Assembly (NCBI RefSeq): GCF_016583825.1
Contig: NZ_NRRV01000002.1
Span: 62,001 to 126,000, forward strand
DNA length: 64,000 nt
Origin: Thiohalocapsa halophila
Lineage (GTDB): Bacteria; Pseudomonadota; Gammaproteobacteria; Chromatiales; Chromatiaceae
Direction of reading: 5' to 3'
Part shown: piece by piece, positions 1 to 8,567 of the stretch
Position numbering within the stretch: the stretch's first letter is position 1
How the letters are laid out: each line of letters starts with the position of its first letter
Notes under the pieces: model-generated
The model's input: only the letters and a program-made list of their open reading frames with translations
What the model was told of the DNA's origin: nothing
Database searches by the model: none
Program-made: the position numbers and the translations under genes

Positions 1-216
1 GGCCACATCACGTCGCCCGGGCTGCTCGTCCTGTAGGCAGCGGGCGAGACGCTGGGGGTCGTTGAAGGTCTGCCCGAAGATGAGCCGTCCCCAGCCGCAA
101 TCGATGACGGTCTCGGACCAGCTCTCGTCGTCGCTGCGGGGCTTGTTGTCCCAACTGCTCACCGACGGCCCGCGCTTGCGCTCGAGCCGGTGGTGGATGT
201 TGTCGCGGGTGGTCAT
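1..216 (-). CDS. ngg: N-acetylglutaminylglutamine synthetase (N-terminal part, runs off window)
   Basis: Only the first 72 codons are present. The protein opens MTTRDNIHHRLERKRG and continues with a WDN and an 'ETVIDCGWGRLIFGQTF' block. I recognise this as the start of the GNAT/ATP-grasp enzyme that couples two glutamines and acetylates them in NAGGN osmolyte synthesis. The start codon at 214-216 has a good Shine-Dalgarno stretch (GAGAGGA) just upstream. It lies 150 bp downstream of asnO on the same strand, the order expected of the NAGGN operon. Family assignment rests on the recalled N-terminus plus the neighbour; the catalytic domains lie outside the window. Confidence 0.75.
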   Translation of the reverse strand, partial: MTTRDNIHHRLERKRGPSVSSWDNKPRSDDESWSETVIDCGWGRLIFGQTFNDPQRLARCLQDEQPGRRDVA

Positions 217-274
217 GGTTTGTCCTCTCGTCCCGGTTTCGTTTACTGCTTGGGCGAGCTTCGTCCTAGGGGTC

Positions 275-360
275 GAGTGCGCGGTGCGCGGTGCGAAGTG
301 CGGGGCGCATCCTCGCGATGCTGGCGCAGAACCGCACTGCGCACGTCTCGCACTACGCAC
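275..360. repeat. Inverted pair of heptanucleotide arrays (array A)
   Basis: Five units of 7 bp with core GTGCG lie at 275-309. After a short spacer, units with core CGCAC begin at 333, 340, 349 and 356. The two arms are complementary, so the region can fold into an imperfect hairpin. It starts within about 7 bases of the asnO stop codon (read on the minus strand) and fills the asnO-ngg gap. Similar period-7 arrays follow three other genes in this window. Confidence 0.7.
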
Positions 361-366
361 TGATTT

Positions 367-2142
367 TCAGATGCCGTGCTCCTGAAGCCAAAGCTCCAAC
401 AACGCCACCTGCCAAAGCTTGGAGCCGCGCAGCGGCGTGATGTGCGACTCCGGGTCGGCGAGGAGCTCCTGCACGTACTCCGGCTGGAAGAGCTGGCGGT
501 CGCGGGCGCGCTGGGAGGTCACGGCGTCGCGCATCATGTCCAGCACCTCGCCGCGCGGGTACTTGAGCGCCGGCACCGGGAAGTAGCCCTTGGGCCGGTC
601 GATGACCTCCTTGGGGATGACACGGCGCCCGACGGCCTTCAGCACGCACTTGCCGTCGTCGCAGAGCTTGTGCTCCGCCGGGATGCGCGCAGCCAGCTCC
701 ACCAGCTCGTGGTCCAGGAAGGGCACGCGGGCCTCCAGGCCCCAGGCCATGGTCATGTTGTCCACGCGCTTGACGGGGTCGTCCACCAGCATGACGAGCT
801 GGTCGATGCGCAGCGCCTTGTCCACCGCGGCCTCGGCGCCGGGCATGTCGAAGTGGGCCCGGATGAAGTCGCGGCTGTAGTCGTCGCCGTGCAGCCTGGG
901 GTGCACCGCGCGCAGATATTCGTTGTGGCCGCGGTCGCAGAAGACCCGCGCATAGTCCATGGCCGCATCGGTGCTCTCCTGCATTGGCGGGTACCAGTGG
1001 TAGCCGCCGAAGACCTCGTCGGCGCCCTGCCCGCTCTGCACCACCTTGACGTGCTTGGCGACCTCCTGGGAGAGGAGGAAGAAGCCGATGACGTCGTGGC
1101 TCACCATGGGCTCGGCCATGGCGCGGATGCAGCTCGGCAGGTTCGGCAGCAGCCGCGAGGCCGAGTCGACGTGGATCTTGTGGTGGCGGGTGCCGTAGTG
1201 CGAGGCGATGATGTCCGAGTACTGGAACTCGTCCCCGGCCTCGTCGCCGACGCTCTCGAAGCCCACGGAGAAGGTGTTGAGCCCGGTCTGCCCGCCCTCC
1301 GCCAGCAGGCCGACGATGAGGCTGGAGTCGAGCCCGCCCGAGAGCAGCACACCGACGTCCACGTCCGCCACCAGCCGGCGCTCCACGGCCGTGCGCAGGG
1401 CGCCGAGCACGCGGTCCTGCCAGTCGTCGAAGCTCAGGCCCTGCTCCTCCGGCAAGGTCTCGAAGGTCGGCGCCCAGTAGCCGTGCTCGCGGGTGGTGCC
1501 GTCCGCCTCGATGACGCGGATGGTCGCCGGCGGGAGCTTGCGCACGCCGCGCAGGATGGTATACGGCGCCGGCACCACGGCGTGGAAGTGCATGTAATGA
1601 TGCAGCGCCACCGGGTCCAGGTCCGTGTCGATGCCGCCGCCCGCCAGCAGCGCCGGCAGGGTGGAGGCGAAGCGCAGGCCCCCCGGCAGCTCGGCGAAGT
1701 ACAGCGGCTTGATGCCGAGGCGGTCGCGCACCAGCGTCAGGCGTCCGCTGTCGCGCTCGGCGACGGCGAAGGCGAACATGCCGTGGAAGCGCTGCACACA
1801 GTCCGCGCCCCAGGCATGGAAGGCCTTGAGCACCACCTCGGTGTCGCCGTGGCTGAAGAAGCGGTAGCCCTTGCCGGCGAGCTCTTCGCGCAGCTGCTTG
1901 TAGTTGTAGATACAGCCGTTGAAGGCGACCGTCAGCCCCAGGTCGCTGTCCACCATGGGCTGGCCGGCGTGGGTGCTGAGGTCGATGATGCTGAGCCGAC
2001 GGTGGCCCAGCGCCACCCGCCCCTGCTGGAACAGGCCGCTGGCGTCGGGACCGCGGGGCTCCATGACGGCGTTGACGGCGGCCAGCGCGGCCAGATCGAT
2101 GGGGCGGTCGTCGAAGCGGATCTCACCGCAGAATCCACACAT
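367..2142 (-). CDS. asnO: N-acetylglutaminylglutamine amidotransferase (asparagine synthetase-like)
   Basis: 591 aa class II glutamine amidotransferase/asparagine synthetase fold. The N-terminal glutaminase begins MCGFCGE with Cys2 as nucleophile, followed by the RGPDASG and NG-IYN substrate blocks. The C-terminal synthetase domain carries the PP-loop SGGLDSS near residue 270. Length and the unusual MCGFCGEI start fit the NAGGN amidotransferase rather than housekeeping AsnB. It would form the C-terminal amide of the dipeptide osmolyte in the cytoplasm. ngg follows 150 bp downstream on the same strand, supporting the pathway call. The alternative is a generic AsnB. Confidence 0.85.
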   Translation of the reverse strand: MCGFCGEIRFDDRPIDLAALAAVNAVMEPRGPDASGLFQQGRVALGHRRLSIIDLSTHAGQPMVDSDLGLTVAFNGCIYNYKQLREELAGKGYRFFSHGDTEVVLKAFHAWGADCVQRFHGMFAFAVAERDSGRLTLVRDRLGIKPLYFAELPGGLRFASTLPALLAGGGIDTDLDPVALHHYMHFHAVVPAPYTILRGVRKLPPATIRVIEADGTTREHGYWAPTFETLPEEQGLSFDDWQDRVLGALRTAVERRLVADVDVGVLLSGGLDSSLIVGLLAEGGQTGLNTFSVGFESVGDEAGDEFQYSDIIASHYGTRHHKIHVDSASRLLPNLPSCIRAMAEPMVSHDVIGFFLLSQEVAKHVKVVQSGQGADEVFGGYHWYPPMQESTDAAMDYARVFCDRGHNEYLRAVHPRLHGDDYSRDFIRAHFDMPGAEAAVDKALRIDQLVMLVDDPVKRVDNMTMAWGLEARVPFLDHELVELAARIPAEHKLCDDGKCVLKAVGRRVIPKEVIDRPKGYFPVPALKYPRGEVLDMMRDAVTSQRARDRQLFQPEYVQELLADPESHITPLRGSKLWQVALLELWLQEHGI

Positions 2143-2800
2143 GATGCTTGTTTCCTCGGGCTTGGGGCGGCGGGCAGGGCGAGCGGCACAGCGACCGATG
2201 AAGACACGGCGTTAAGGCGCCGGCGCCTGCGCCCCGGGCGGGCACAGGTCACGGGACCGACTGGCTGCGGCCGCAGCAGCGACCCGATGCCAGCGTCGAG
2301 CGCGGTGTCGATGAGGATCGGGCTCCCGGTCGTCGGGGCGAAAATGCGCGCCTCCGCTGCGGATGCTCGCGTGGATCGCGGCCGGCTGGGTCCTGCGCGC
2401 AAAAGCTGTCGGCCGGAGACAGGTTCCCTCGCGCGTTCGAGTGGACAGCGGCCGAGCGTTACGGTCGTCTATGCTACCGGAAGCCGGATAGCGCTGCCAG
2501 AAAGCAGCGCCCCGACAAGGATCTCGATCAATGTCACACCGCGCTGCCCTGCCGTTGAAGCCCTGCATGCCCGCGCATCACGCCGCGCTCAGCGACCAAC
2601 GACAACTCCTTACAGCACAAGCACGCAATGTCAGCAGGGATGTCGCGGCGCACCCCTATTGATGGGAATCGCCGCGCGAGCCCCTATTCTCTGCGCCAGC
2701 CAGCGCAGACCCAGCCATGCTTCGGGCCGGGCTGCGACTCCACAAAACGCAGTCGGCGGCCCGCATGGCCGCCCGCGACCGACCCAGCAGGAAGACGACC
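2143..2800. other. Divergent intergenic region asnO/folE, no gene seen
   Basis: About 660 bp separate two divergent genes and should hold both promoters. A perfect 12-bp palindrome (two GGCGCC units) lies at 2216-2227. Open frames here look like composition-driven noise with no recognisable protein. I could not place a convincing promoter. Confidence 0.4.
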
Positions 2801-3439
2801 ATGGCAGCAGAAGGGCGCTTAGCGCGCATCGCCACCGACGGCCATTACGCCGACAGCTTCGAAGCCGACGCCGAGAACGAGGTCTACGATGAGGCCAAGG
2901 AGCGTCTCGTACGGCAGATGCTGCAGGAGATCGGCGAAGACCCTGAGCGCGAGGGCCTGCGCCGCACGCCGCTGCGTGTCGCCAAGGCAATGGACTTCCT
3001 CACCAGCGGCTATGAGCTCTCTGCGGAAGAGATCATCAAAAAGGCCGTCTTCGATGAAGACGTCAAAGAGATGGTCATCGTCCGCGACATTGAGTTCTAC
3101 AGTATGTGCGAGCACCACATGCTGCCCTTCTTCGGCCATGCCCATGTCGGCTATCTCCCGAACGGCAAGGTCGTGGGCCTCAGCAAGGTCGCCCGCGTGG
3201 TGGATGTCTTCGCCCGCCGCCTGCAAGTGCAGGAGCGCCTTACCAACCAGGTGGCCGACGCCCTCATGGAGCACTTGGGCGCCCACGGCGTCGCCGTGGT
3301 TATGGAGGCGAGCCACACCTGCATGATGATGCGCGGCGTCCAGAAGCAGAGCAGCACCACCGTTTCCAGCGCCATGCGCGGCACCTTTGAGGACGACCCG
3401 CGCACCCGCTCGGAGTTTATGAGCTTCCTGCACAAGTAG
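2801..3439 (+). CDS. folE: GTP cyclohydrolase I
   Basis: 212 aa enzyme converting GTP to 7,8-dihydroneopterin triphosphate for folate/pterin synthesis. The zinc-binding motifs are clear: [10 protein letters not shown] in the middle and [11 protein letters not shown] toward the C-terminus. The frame is open further upstream to 2717, but the ATG at 2801 has an AGGAAG Shine-Dalgarno with 6-nt spacing. Its product also begins just ahead of the conserved '[23 protein letters not shown]' helix. The gene stands alone between asnO (divergent) and a helicase gene. Confidence 0.95.
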   Translation: MAAEGRLARIATDGHYADSFEADAENEVYDEAKERLVRQMLQEIGEDPEREGLRRTPLRVAKAMDFLTSGYELSAEEIIKKAVFDEDVKEMVIVRDIEFYSMCEHHMLPFFGHAHVGYLPNGKVVGLSKVARVVDVFARRLQVQERLTNQVADALMEHLGAHGVAVVMEASHTCMMMRGVQKQSSTTVSSAMRGTFEDDPRTRSEFMSFLHK

Positions 3440-3634
3440 CGGCTGGCAGCCTGTTCGCGCCGACATCTACCGGCGGTACCGGCCCCGCCACCGGCGCTGT
3501 ACTGGGTTACGCAGCGGCGTGCACCGGCACTGCCGCGCCGTCCGGTTGCCGCAACGGGCGTTGTCTCGTGACAGAAAACACGCAAAGAATGGATAATGCG
3601 GACCGGCCTGGACAGTCACGGAGCGTGCCCGAGC

Positions 3635-6121
3635 ATGGCGCAGTCCGAGTCAAATCCGCTGATGCAACTGGCGCGGGAGTTCGTCGCCACCACCAGCCAC
3701 AGCATCTTTCTCACCGGCAAGGCGGGGACCGGCAAGACCACCTTCCTGCACCAGCTGAAGCAGGCGTCGCCGAAGCAGATGATCGTCACGGCTCCCACCG
3801 GCGTGGCGGCGATCAACGCCGGCGGCGTCACGCTGCACTCCTTCTTTCAGCTCCCGTTCGGGCCCTTCGTGCCCGGCGGCGAGGCCGAGCGCCAGGCGGC
3901 GGCACACCGCCTGAACCGGCAGAAGCGCGACATCATCCAGGGCCTGGACCTGTTGGTGATCGACGAGATCAGCATGGTCCGCTGCGACCTGCTGGACGCG
4001 GTGGACTTCGTGCTGCGCCGCCAGCGCCGCACCGATCGGCCCTTCGGCGGCGTGCAGCTGCTGATGATCGGCGACCTGCACCAGCTCGCGCCGGTGGTGC
4101 CGGACAAGGACTGGGCCATCCTCAGGGACTTCTACGACTCGGGCTACTTCTTCAGCAGTCGGGCGCTCGCGGCGACCGATGTGACGCCCATCGCCCTGGA
4201 GCATATCTATCGCCAGTCCGATGCGGACTTCATCGCGCTGCTGAACCGCGTGCGCGACAACCAGCTGGACGATGCCGCGCTGGCGCAGCTCAATGCCCGA
4301 CATATCCCCGGCTTCACCCCCGATGACGCGGACGGCTACATCACCCTGACCACCCACAACCGCAGCGCCGATCGGATCAACGACACCCGCCTGCGCGATC
4401 TCGACGCCAAGCCCCTGAGCTTCACGGCGCGCATCGAGGGCGACTACCCGGCCCACGCCTATCCCACCGCTGAAACGCTCACGCTCAAGGCGGGCGCCCA
4501 GGTGATGTTCGTGCGCAACGACAGCTCGGCGGACAAGCGCTATTTCAATGGCAAGATCGGCACCGTCACGGAGCTGGAGCGCGAGCGCATCGTCGTGCGC
4601 TGCCCGCCCGACGGCACCCACCCCGAGACCGAGATCGACGTGGAGCCCGTCGCCTGGGAGAACGTCCAATACCGCATCGACCCGGAGACCAAAGAGATCA
4701 CCGAGGAGGTGGTGGGCAAGTTCATCCAGTATCCGCTGCGCCTCGCCTGGGCCATCACCATCCACAAGAGCCAGGGGCTCACCTTCGAGCGCGCCGTCAT
4801 CGACGCCGGCGCCGCCTTCTCCCACGGCCAGGTCTACGTGGCCCTGAGCCGCTGCAAGACCTTCGAGGGCCTGGTGCTGAGCACCCCCATCCCCCGCCGC
4901 GCGGTGATGACCGACCGCCGGGTCGCCCACTATGTCGGCGCGGCGACCCGCAACCCGCCGACCTGGACCCAGCTCGATCGCGCCCGCATCGCCTACCAGC
5001 AGCGCCTCTTGCAGGAATGCTGGAGCTTCGACGACCTCGGCGCCCGGTTGCGGCGGCTGCTCGGGCTGCTGCGCGACAACGCGAGCGTCATCGACGCCCA
5101 CGGCTCCGACAGCATGGACGAGCTGGAGCAGCAGATGCGCCGGGAGGTCGTCGAGGTGGGCGGCAAGTTCCGCAACCAGCTCCGCTGCTTGTACCGCGAG
5201 GACCAGGTACCGGAGGACGACGCCCATCTCCAAGAGCGCGTGCGCAAGGCGTCCGCGTACTTCGGGTCGCGGCTCGACGCGCAGCTGCGGCCCTGGCTCA
5301 ATGCCTTCGGCTTCGAGACCGACAACAAGGCGCTGCGCAAGTCGCTCGGTCAGGCCGTCGAAGAGCTGCGCAAGGCATTCGCCATCAAGACCGCCTGCAT
5401 CGAGAGCTGCCGCGAGGGCTTCGCCACCAGCGCCTATCTCGACGCGGCGTCCAAGGCACGCATCGATCTCGACGCCCGCCCGCCGCAGACCGGGAACAGG
5501 CCCGAGCCCGACGCCGGCGCGGCGGAAGGCCCCGACGACCTCCTCGCAGCGCTGCAGGCGTGGCGCAAGCGCAAGGGAGAAGCCGAAGCGCGCGACGGCA
5601 GCACCCAGCATCACACGCTCACCCGGGCGGTGCTGCGCCGCATCGCGGAAGCCCGCCCGAACAGCCGGAAGGCCCTGAAGACCATCCACGGCATCGGCAA
5701 GCGCAGCGTCGAGCGCTACGGCGCCGAGATCCTCGCCATCGTCGCCGAGCATCGCCAACCCGCCGCCAGCGACGCCGAAGCCGCTGCGCGCCCCGGCAAA
5801 CCACGCAACCCGACAGAAACCGCGCAGGACACCGACACCCGGCTCACCAGCTACCGCCTCCACCGCGAGGGCCTGAGCATCCAGGAGATCGCCGAGCGCC
5901 GCTCGCTCAAGCCCACCACCATCGAGGGCCACCTAGCCGACTTCATCCGGGCCGGTAAGCTGGCCGTCACGGATTTCATCGGCGACGAGAAGCTCGCACG
6001 GATGTCCGCCGTCCTCACCGAGACGGGGACCGACACGCTCGGCCCCGCCAAGCAGGCCCTTGGAGACGATTGCTCCTACGGCGAGCTCAAGATGGTACAG
6101 GCCCACCTCGCCCGCAAGTGA
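3635..6121 (+). CDS. PIF1/RecD-like superfamily 1 helicase with HRDC and HTH_40 tail
   Basis: About 828 aa. Walker A (GKAGTGKTT) lies at residues 28-36 and Walker B (VIDEIS) near 110. A later block 'ITIHKSQGLTFERAV' plus 'QVYVALSRC' is the RecD/PIF1 C-terminal helicase signature. Residues about 664-705 form an HRDC-like helix-hairpin domain ('GIGKRSVERYG'). The last ~95 residues are a winged helix of the HTH_40 type found on RecQ/PIF1 helicases. I chose the start at 3635 because its product begins directly at the conserved SNPLMQLAREF segment; an ATG at 3596 would add 13 poor residues. Likely a DNA repair/replication helicase; exact role unknown. Confidence 0.8.
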   Translation: MAQSESNPLMQLAREFVATTSHSIFLTGKAGTGKTTFLHQLKQASPKQMIVTAPTGVAAINAGGVTLHSFFQLPFGPFVPGGEAERQAAAHRLNRQKRDIIQGLDLLVIDEISMVRCDLLDAVDFVLRRQRRTDRPFGGVQLLMIGDLHQLAPVVPDKDWAILRDFYDSGYFFSSRALAATDVTPIALEHIYRQSDADFIALLNRVRDNQLDDAALAQLNARHIPGFTPDDADGYITLTTHNRSADRINDTRLRDLDAKPLSFTARIEGDYPAHAYPTAETLTLKAGAQVMFVRNDSSADKRYFNGKIGTVTELERERIVVRCPPDGTHPETEIDVEPVAWENVQYRIDPETKEITEEVVGKFIQYPLRLAWAITIHKSQGLTFERAVIDAGAAFSHGQVYVALSRCKTFEGLVLSTPIPRRAVMTDRRVAHYVGAATRNPPTWTQLDRARIAYQQRLLQECWSFDDLGARLRRLLGLLRDNASVIDAHGSDSMDELEQQMRREVVEVGGKFRNQLRCLYREDQVPEDDAHLQERVRKASAYFGSRLDAQLRPWLNAFGFETDNKALRKSLGQAVEELRKAFAIKTACIESCREGFATSAYLDAASKARIDLDARPPQTGNRPEPDAGAAEGPDDLLAALQAWRKRKGEAEARDGSTQHHTLTRAVLRRIAEARPNSRKALKTIHGIGKRSVERYGAEILAIVAEHRQPAASDAEAAARPGKPRNPTETAQDTDTRLTSYRLHREGLSIQEIAERRSLKPTTIEGHLADFIRAGKLAVTDFIGDEKLARMSAVLTETGTDTLGPAKQALGDDCSYGELKMVQAHLARK

Positions 6122-6334
6122 TGACGACCGGGCCGGGCGCCCGCGGCCTTGAACAAGGACCCCTGCATCGCTCGGGCTGAGATAAGGAAGCCGGCGTCGG
6201 CGCTCGCGGCGCGCACCGAGGCTGTATCAATCCCGAGCGGTCCGCGTCTGCCGGCGACCGAGACGAGTAGACTGCCCCGGCGAATCCTTCCATCTTGAGA
6301 GAAACGGCCATGTCGGCACGCGGCTGGTACGACA

Positions 6335-6350
6335 AAATAAGTATACTGTC
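6335..6350 (-). repeat. 16-bp inverted repeat, left copy, flanking the membrane operon
   Basis: Read on the minus strand this is GACAGTATACTTATTT. A copy with 14 of 16 identical bases, GACGGTATACTTATCT, lies on the plus strand at 12243-12258. The pair is therefore inverted and lies just outside a 5.5-kb four-gene operon. The motif resembles a dispersed 'GGGACAGTATACTT' element I associate with REP/RAYT-type repeats in gammaproteobacteria, but that link is from memory. Confidence 0.6.
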
Positions 6351-6441
6351 ACCGTATCATCCTCATTCCTTGATCGCAGCCCCGACATCGCTCTGATCCC
6401 CAGTATCTCTACCCACCCGTCACGGGGCGCATTCAGTGGTC

Positions 6442-7125
6442 ATGGCTCCAATCGAAGCCTGGGGACTGGCGGGGCTATTGCTCCTGACGGCCGGTTTCTG
6501 CCTCCTGCAGCGGCACCTGTGGCGTGCCTGCCTCGGGCTCGTGGCCTTCGCGCTGCTGATGGCCCTGGCCTGGCTGCTGCTCGGGGCGCCGTGGCTCGCG
6601 CTGGCCGAGGCGCTGCTCGGGGCGCTCCTGACCGGCGGCACGCTGCTGTGGACACTGCGCGGTCGCGGCGCGCTGCCGCGCCTGGCGCCAGTGGATGAGA
6701 CACCGCAGCGGGCACGCTCCACCGCCCCGCTGCGCTGGCTGCTGATCCTGAGCTGGCTGGGTCTAGCCGGCATCGCCCTGATCTGGCTGCTCGGCGTTGA
6801 CGCGCTGACACCGCCGGCGTCGGCGACCACGCTGTTGGCCGCAACCGGTGTGCTGATCATGGGCCTTGGGCTCTGGGCCTTCACTATTCAGCGCCACTTG
6901 CTGCGCCGGCTGTTGGCCTTCAATCTGCTCGGCTCAGGGGTCTTCTTGCTCTTGGCGGGGCTCGCCGGGCCCGTGGCCGAGGTGCGGGGGCTGATCCTGG
7001 TGGGCTTGGTGGTGGCGCTGCTCGGCTCGATCCTCGGCGCCGTTCTGCTGCTGCGCCTGCATGCACAGGCAGGCCAGATCACCCTGAGTGGCGCTTCCCC
7101 TGCTGGCTCGGGCTCGGGTCCATGA
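6442..7125 (+). CDS. Fused MbhD (DUF4040)-MrpC/NuoK-like membrane subunit
   Basis: 227 aa, almost entirely hydrophobic. Residues about 20-75 resemble MbhD/DUF4040 and the tail of MrpA: 'LGAPWLALAEALLGALLTGG', with Glu56 where the family has its conserved TEA glutamate. After a basic linker near residue 90, residues about 130-215 resemble MrpC/NuoK, ending 'LILVGLVVALLGSILGAVLL'. A GTG at 6436 is an alternative start; neither has a strong ribosome site. It overlaps the next gene by ATGA, so the four genes are translationally coupled. Probably a membrane scaffold/proton-path subunit of an Mrp-like complex. The fusion is inferred from pattern, not from a search. Confidence 0.65.
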   Translation: MAPIEAWGLAGLLLLTAGFCLLQRHLWRACLGLVAFALLMALAWLLLGAPWLALAEALLGALLTGGTLLWTLRGRGALPRLAPVDETPQRARSTAPLRWLLILSWLGLAGIALIWLLGVDALTPPASATTLLAATGVLIMGLGLWAFTIQRHLLRRLLAFNLLGSGVFLLLAGLAGPVAEVRGLILVGLVVALLGSILGAVLLLRLHAQAGQITLSGASPAGSGSGP

Positions 7126-8567
7126 GTCCACTGCCGCTGCACCTGCTCTGGCTGTTGCTCGCACCCTTGGCCCTTGGCCTGCTGGCCTGGGCCAGCCCCC
7201 CGCGTCACAGTGGCCTGGTGCTGCTCGTTGTCCTGCCGTTACCGCTGATGGCGCTCTGGCTGCTACTCGGTATCGAGGCGGGGCCAATGGCAGGACGCCT
7301 GACGCTCGGTCCACTCACATTGCACTGGCGCTTGGACGGACTGGCCGCCTTGTTAGGGCTGTTGACGCAGCTCTTGCTGCTGGCCAGCGCCCTCTATGCC
7401 GTCGGCTATGCCCGTGCCACCATCCTCGGCAGGCGCGCCTATGCCTGGCTCTGGCCCCTGCTGGGCGGCCTGGGGCTGGGGCTGGGGCTGATCTGGATCG
7501 CGGCCGATCTCCTGCTGCTCTATGTCGGACTGGAGCTGATGGGACTCTGCGCCGTCGGCATGATGCTGCTCCCCGGCAGCGCCGAAGCCCTCAGCGCGGG
7601 TCTGCGCTATCTGCTGTTCGCGCTGGTCGGCTCGCTCACCTGGCTGCTCGGCATCGCCCTGCTGCTCGGCGCCTGGGGCCGGCTCGATCTGGCGGGGCTG
7701 GGGGCGGTGGCCCAGCCCGACCCGGTCACCCAGATCGCCGTTGCGCTGCTGGCCAGCGGGCTGCTGCTGAAAGCGGCGATCGTGCCCCTGCACAGCTGGC
7801 TGGCGCCGGTGCATGGCAGCGCCTGGACCCCAGTCAGTGCAATCCACGGTGCCCTGGTGGTCAAGGCCTCATTCTTCATCCTGCTGCTGCTCTGGCGGCT
7901 CCTGCTGCCGGAGGCCATCGCCGGTGCCTGGGCGCTGGGCGTGCTCGGCAGCCTGGCGGTGCTCTGGGGCGGGGTGCAGGCCTGTCGCGCGGCGGGGCTC
8001 AAGCAGCTCGTGGCCTGGTCTACCATCGGCCAATTGGGGTACTTGATGCTGGCCTTCCCGTTGCTGGCCGGCACCAGCGCGGGCGTCGCGGCGATGGCCT
8101 GGCAGGCAACCTGGGTGCAGCTCGCCGGACATGCGCTGGCCAAGGCGGCCATGTTCATGGCTGCGGGCAATCTGTTGCTCTCCACCGGCGCGCAGCGTCT
8201 GGAGGGACTGACGGGGACCAGCCGCCGGCTGCCGCTGTCGCTGATGACCTTCGGACTCGCGGCGGTCACCATCATGGGGCTGCCGCCCAGCGCCGGCTTC
8301 ACCGCCAAGTGGCTGTGGCTGCAGGCCTCGCTGGCCGCGGGCCAATGGCCCTGGGTGCTGGTGCTGGCGCTGGGCACGCTGCTCAGCGCCGCCTATGTGT
8401 TCCGGGTGCTGCGCTGCTCGTTCGTCGAGGATGTCCCCGAGCCCGTTTTCCGCGAGCTGCCGCTGGCAATGGAGCTCATCGCCTTGGCGCTGGCGCTGGC
8501 CGCCATCGGGCTGGGTCTGGCGGCCGCCTGGCCGCTCGCTGCTCTGGCTCCAGCGGGGCTGCCATGA
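7122..8567 (+). CDS. NuoL/M/N-type proton-conducting membrane subunit 1
   Basis: 481 aa antiporter-like subunit with about 14 hydrophobic segments. Charged membrane residues typical of the family are present: Glu138 in TM5 (YVGLELMG), Lys217 in TM7 (LLLKAAIVPLHSWL), Lys248 (ALVVKAS), and lysines in 'GHALAKAAMF' and 'GFTAKWLWL'. These mark a complete ion-translocation channel. The start ATG overlaps the upstream TGA by 4 bp and its own stop overlaps the next start the same way. In Mrp or complex I this would be an A/D or M/N subunit; I cannot assign which. Confidence 0.8.
   Translation: MSPLPLHLLWLLLAPLALGLLAWASPPRHSGLVLLVVLPLPLMALWLLLGIEAGPMAGRLTLGPLTLHWRLDGLAALLGLLTQLLLLASALYAVGYARATILGRRAYAWLWPLLGGLGLGLGLIWIAADLLLLYVGLELMGLCAVGMMLLPGSAEALSAGLRYLLFALVGSLTWLLGIALLLGAWGRLDLAGLGAVAQPDPVTQIAVALLASGLLLKAAIVPLHSWLAPVHGSAWTPVSAIHGALVVKASFFILLLLWRLLLPEAIAGAWALGVLGSLAVLWGGVQACRAAGLKQLVAWSTIGQLGYLMLAFPLLAGTSAGVAAMAWQATWVQLAGHALAKAAMFMAAGNLLLSTGAQRLEGLTGTSRRLPLSLMTFGLAAVTIMGLPPSAGFTAKWLWLQASLAAGQWPWVLVLALGTLLSAAYVFRVLRCSFVEDVPEPVFRELPLAMELIALALALAAIGLGLAAAWPLAALAPAGLP

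Noticed and set aside
376-2892. Very long plus-strand open frame antisense to asnO (838 codons)
   Set aside because: Arg/His/Gly/Ala-rich translation with no domain; it mirrors a well-recognised gene on the other strand, an effect of high GC.
3650-5932. Minus-strand frame of 760 codons under the helicase gene
   Set aside because: Shadow of the helicase frame; the plus strand carries clear Walker and HRDC motifs.
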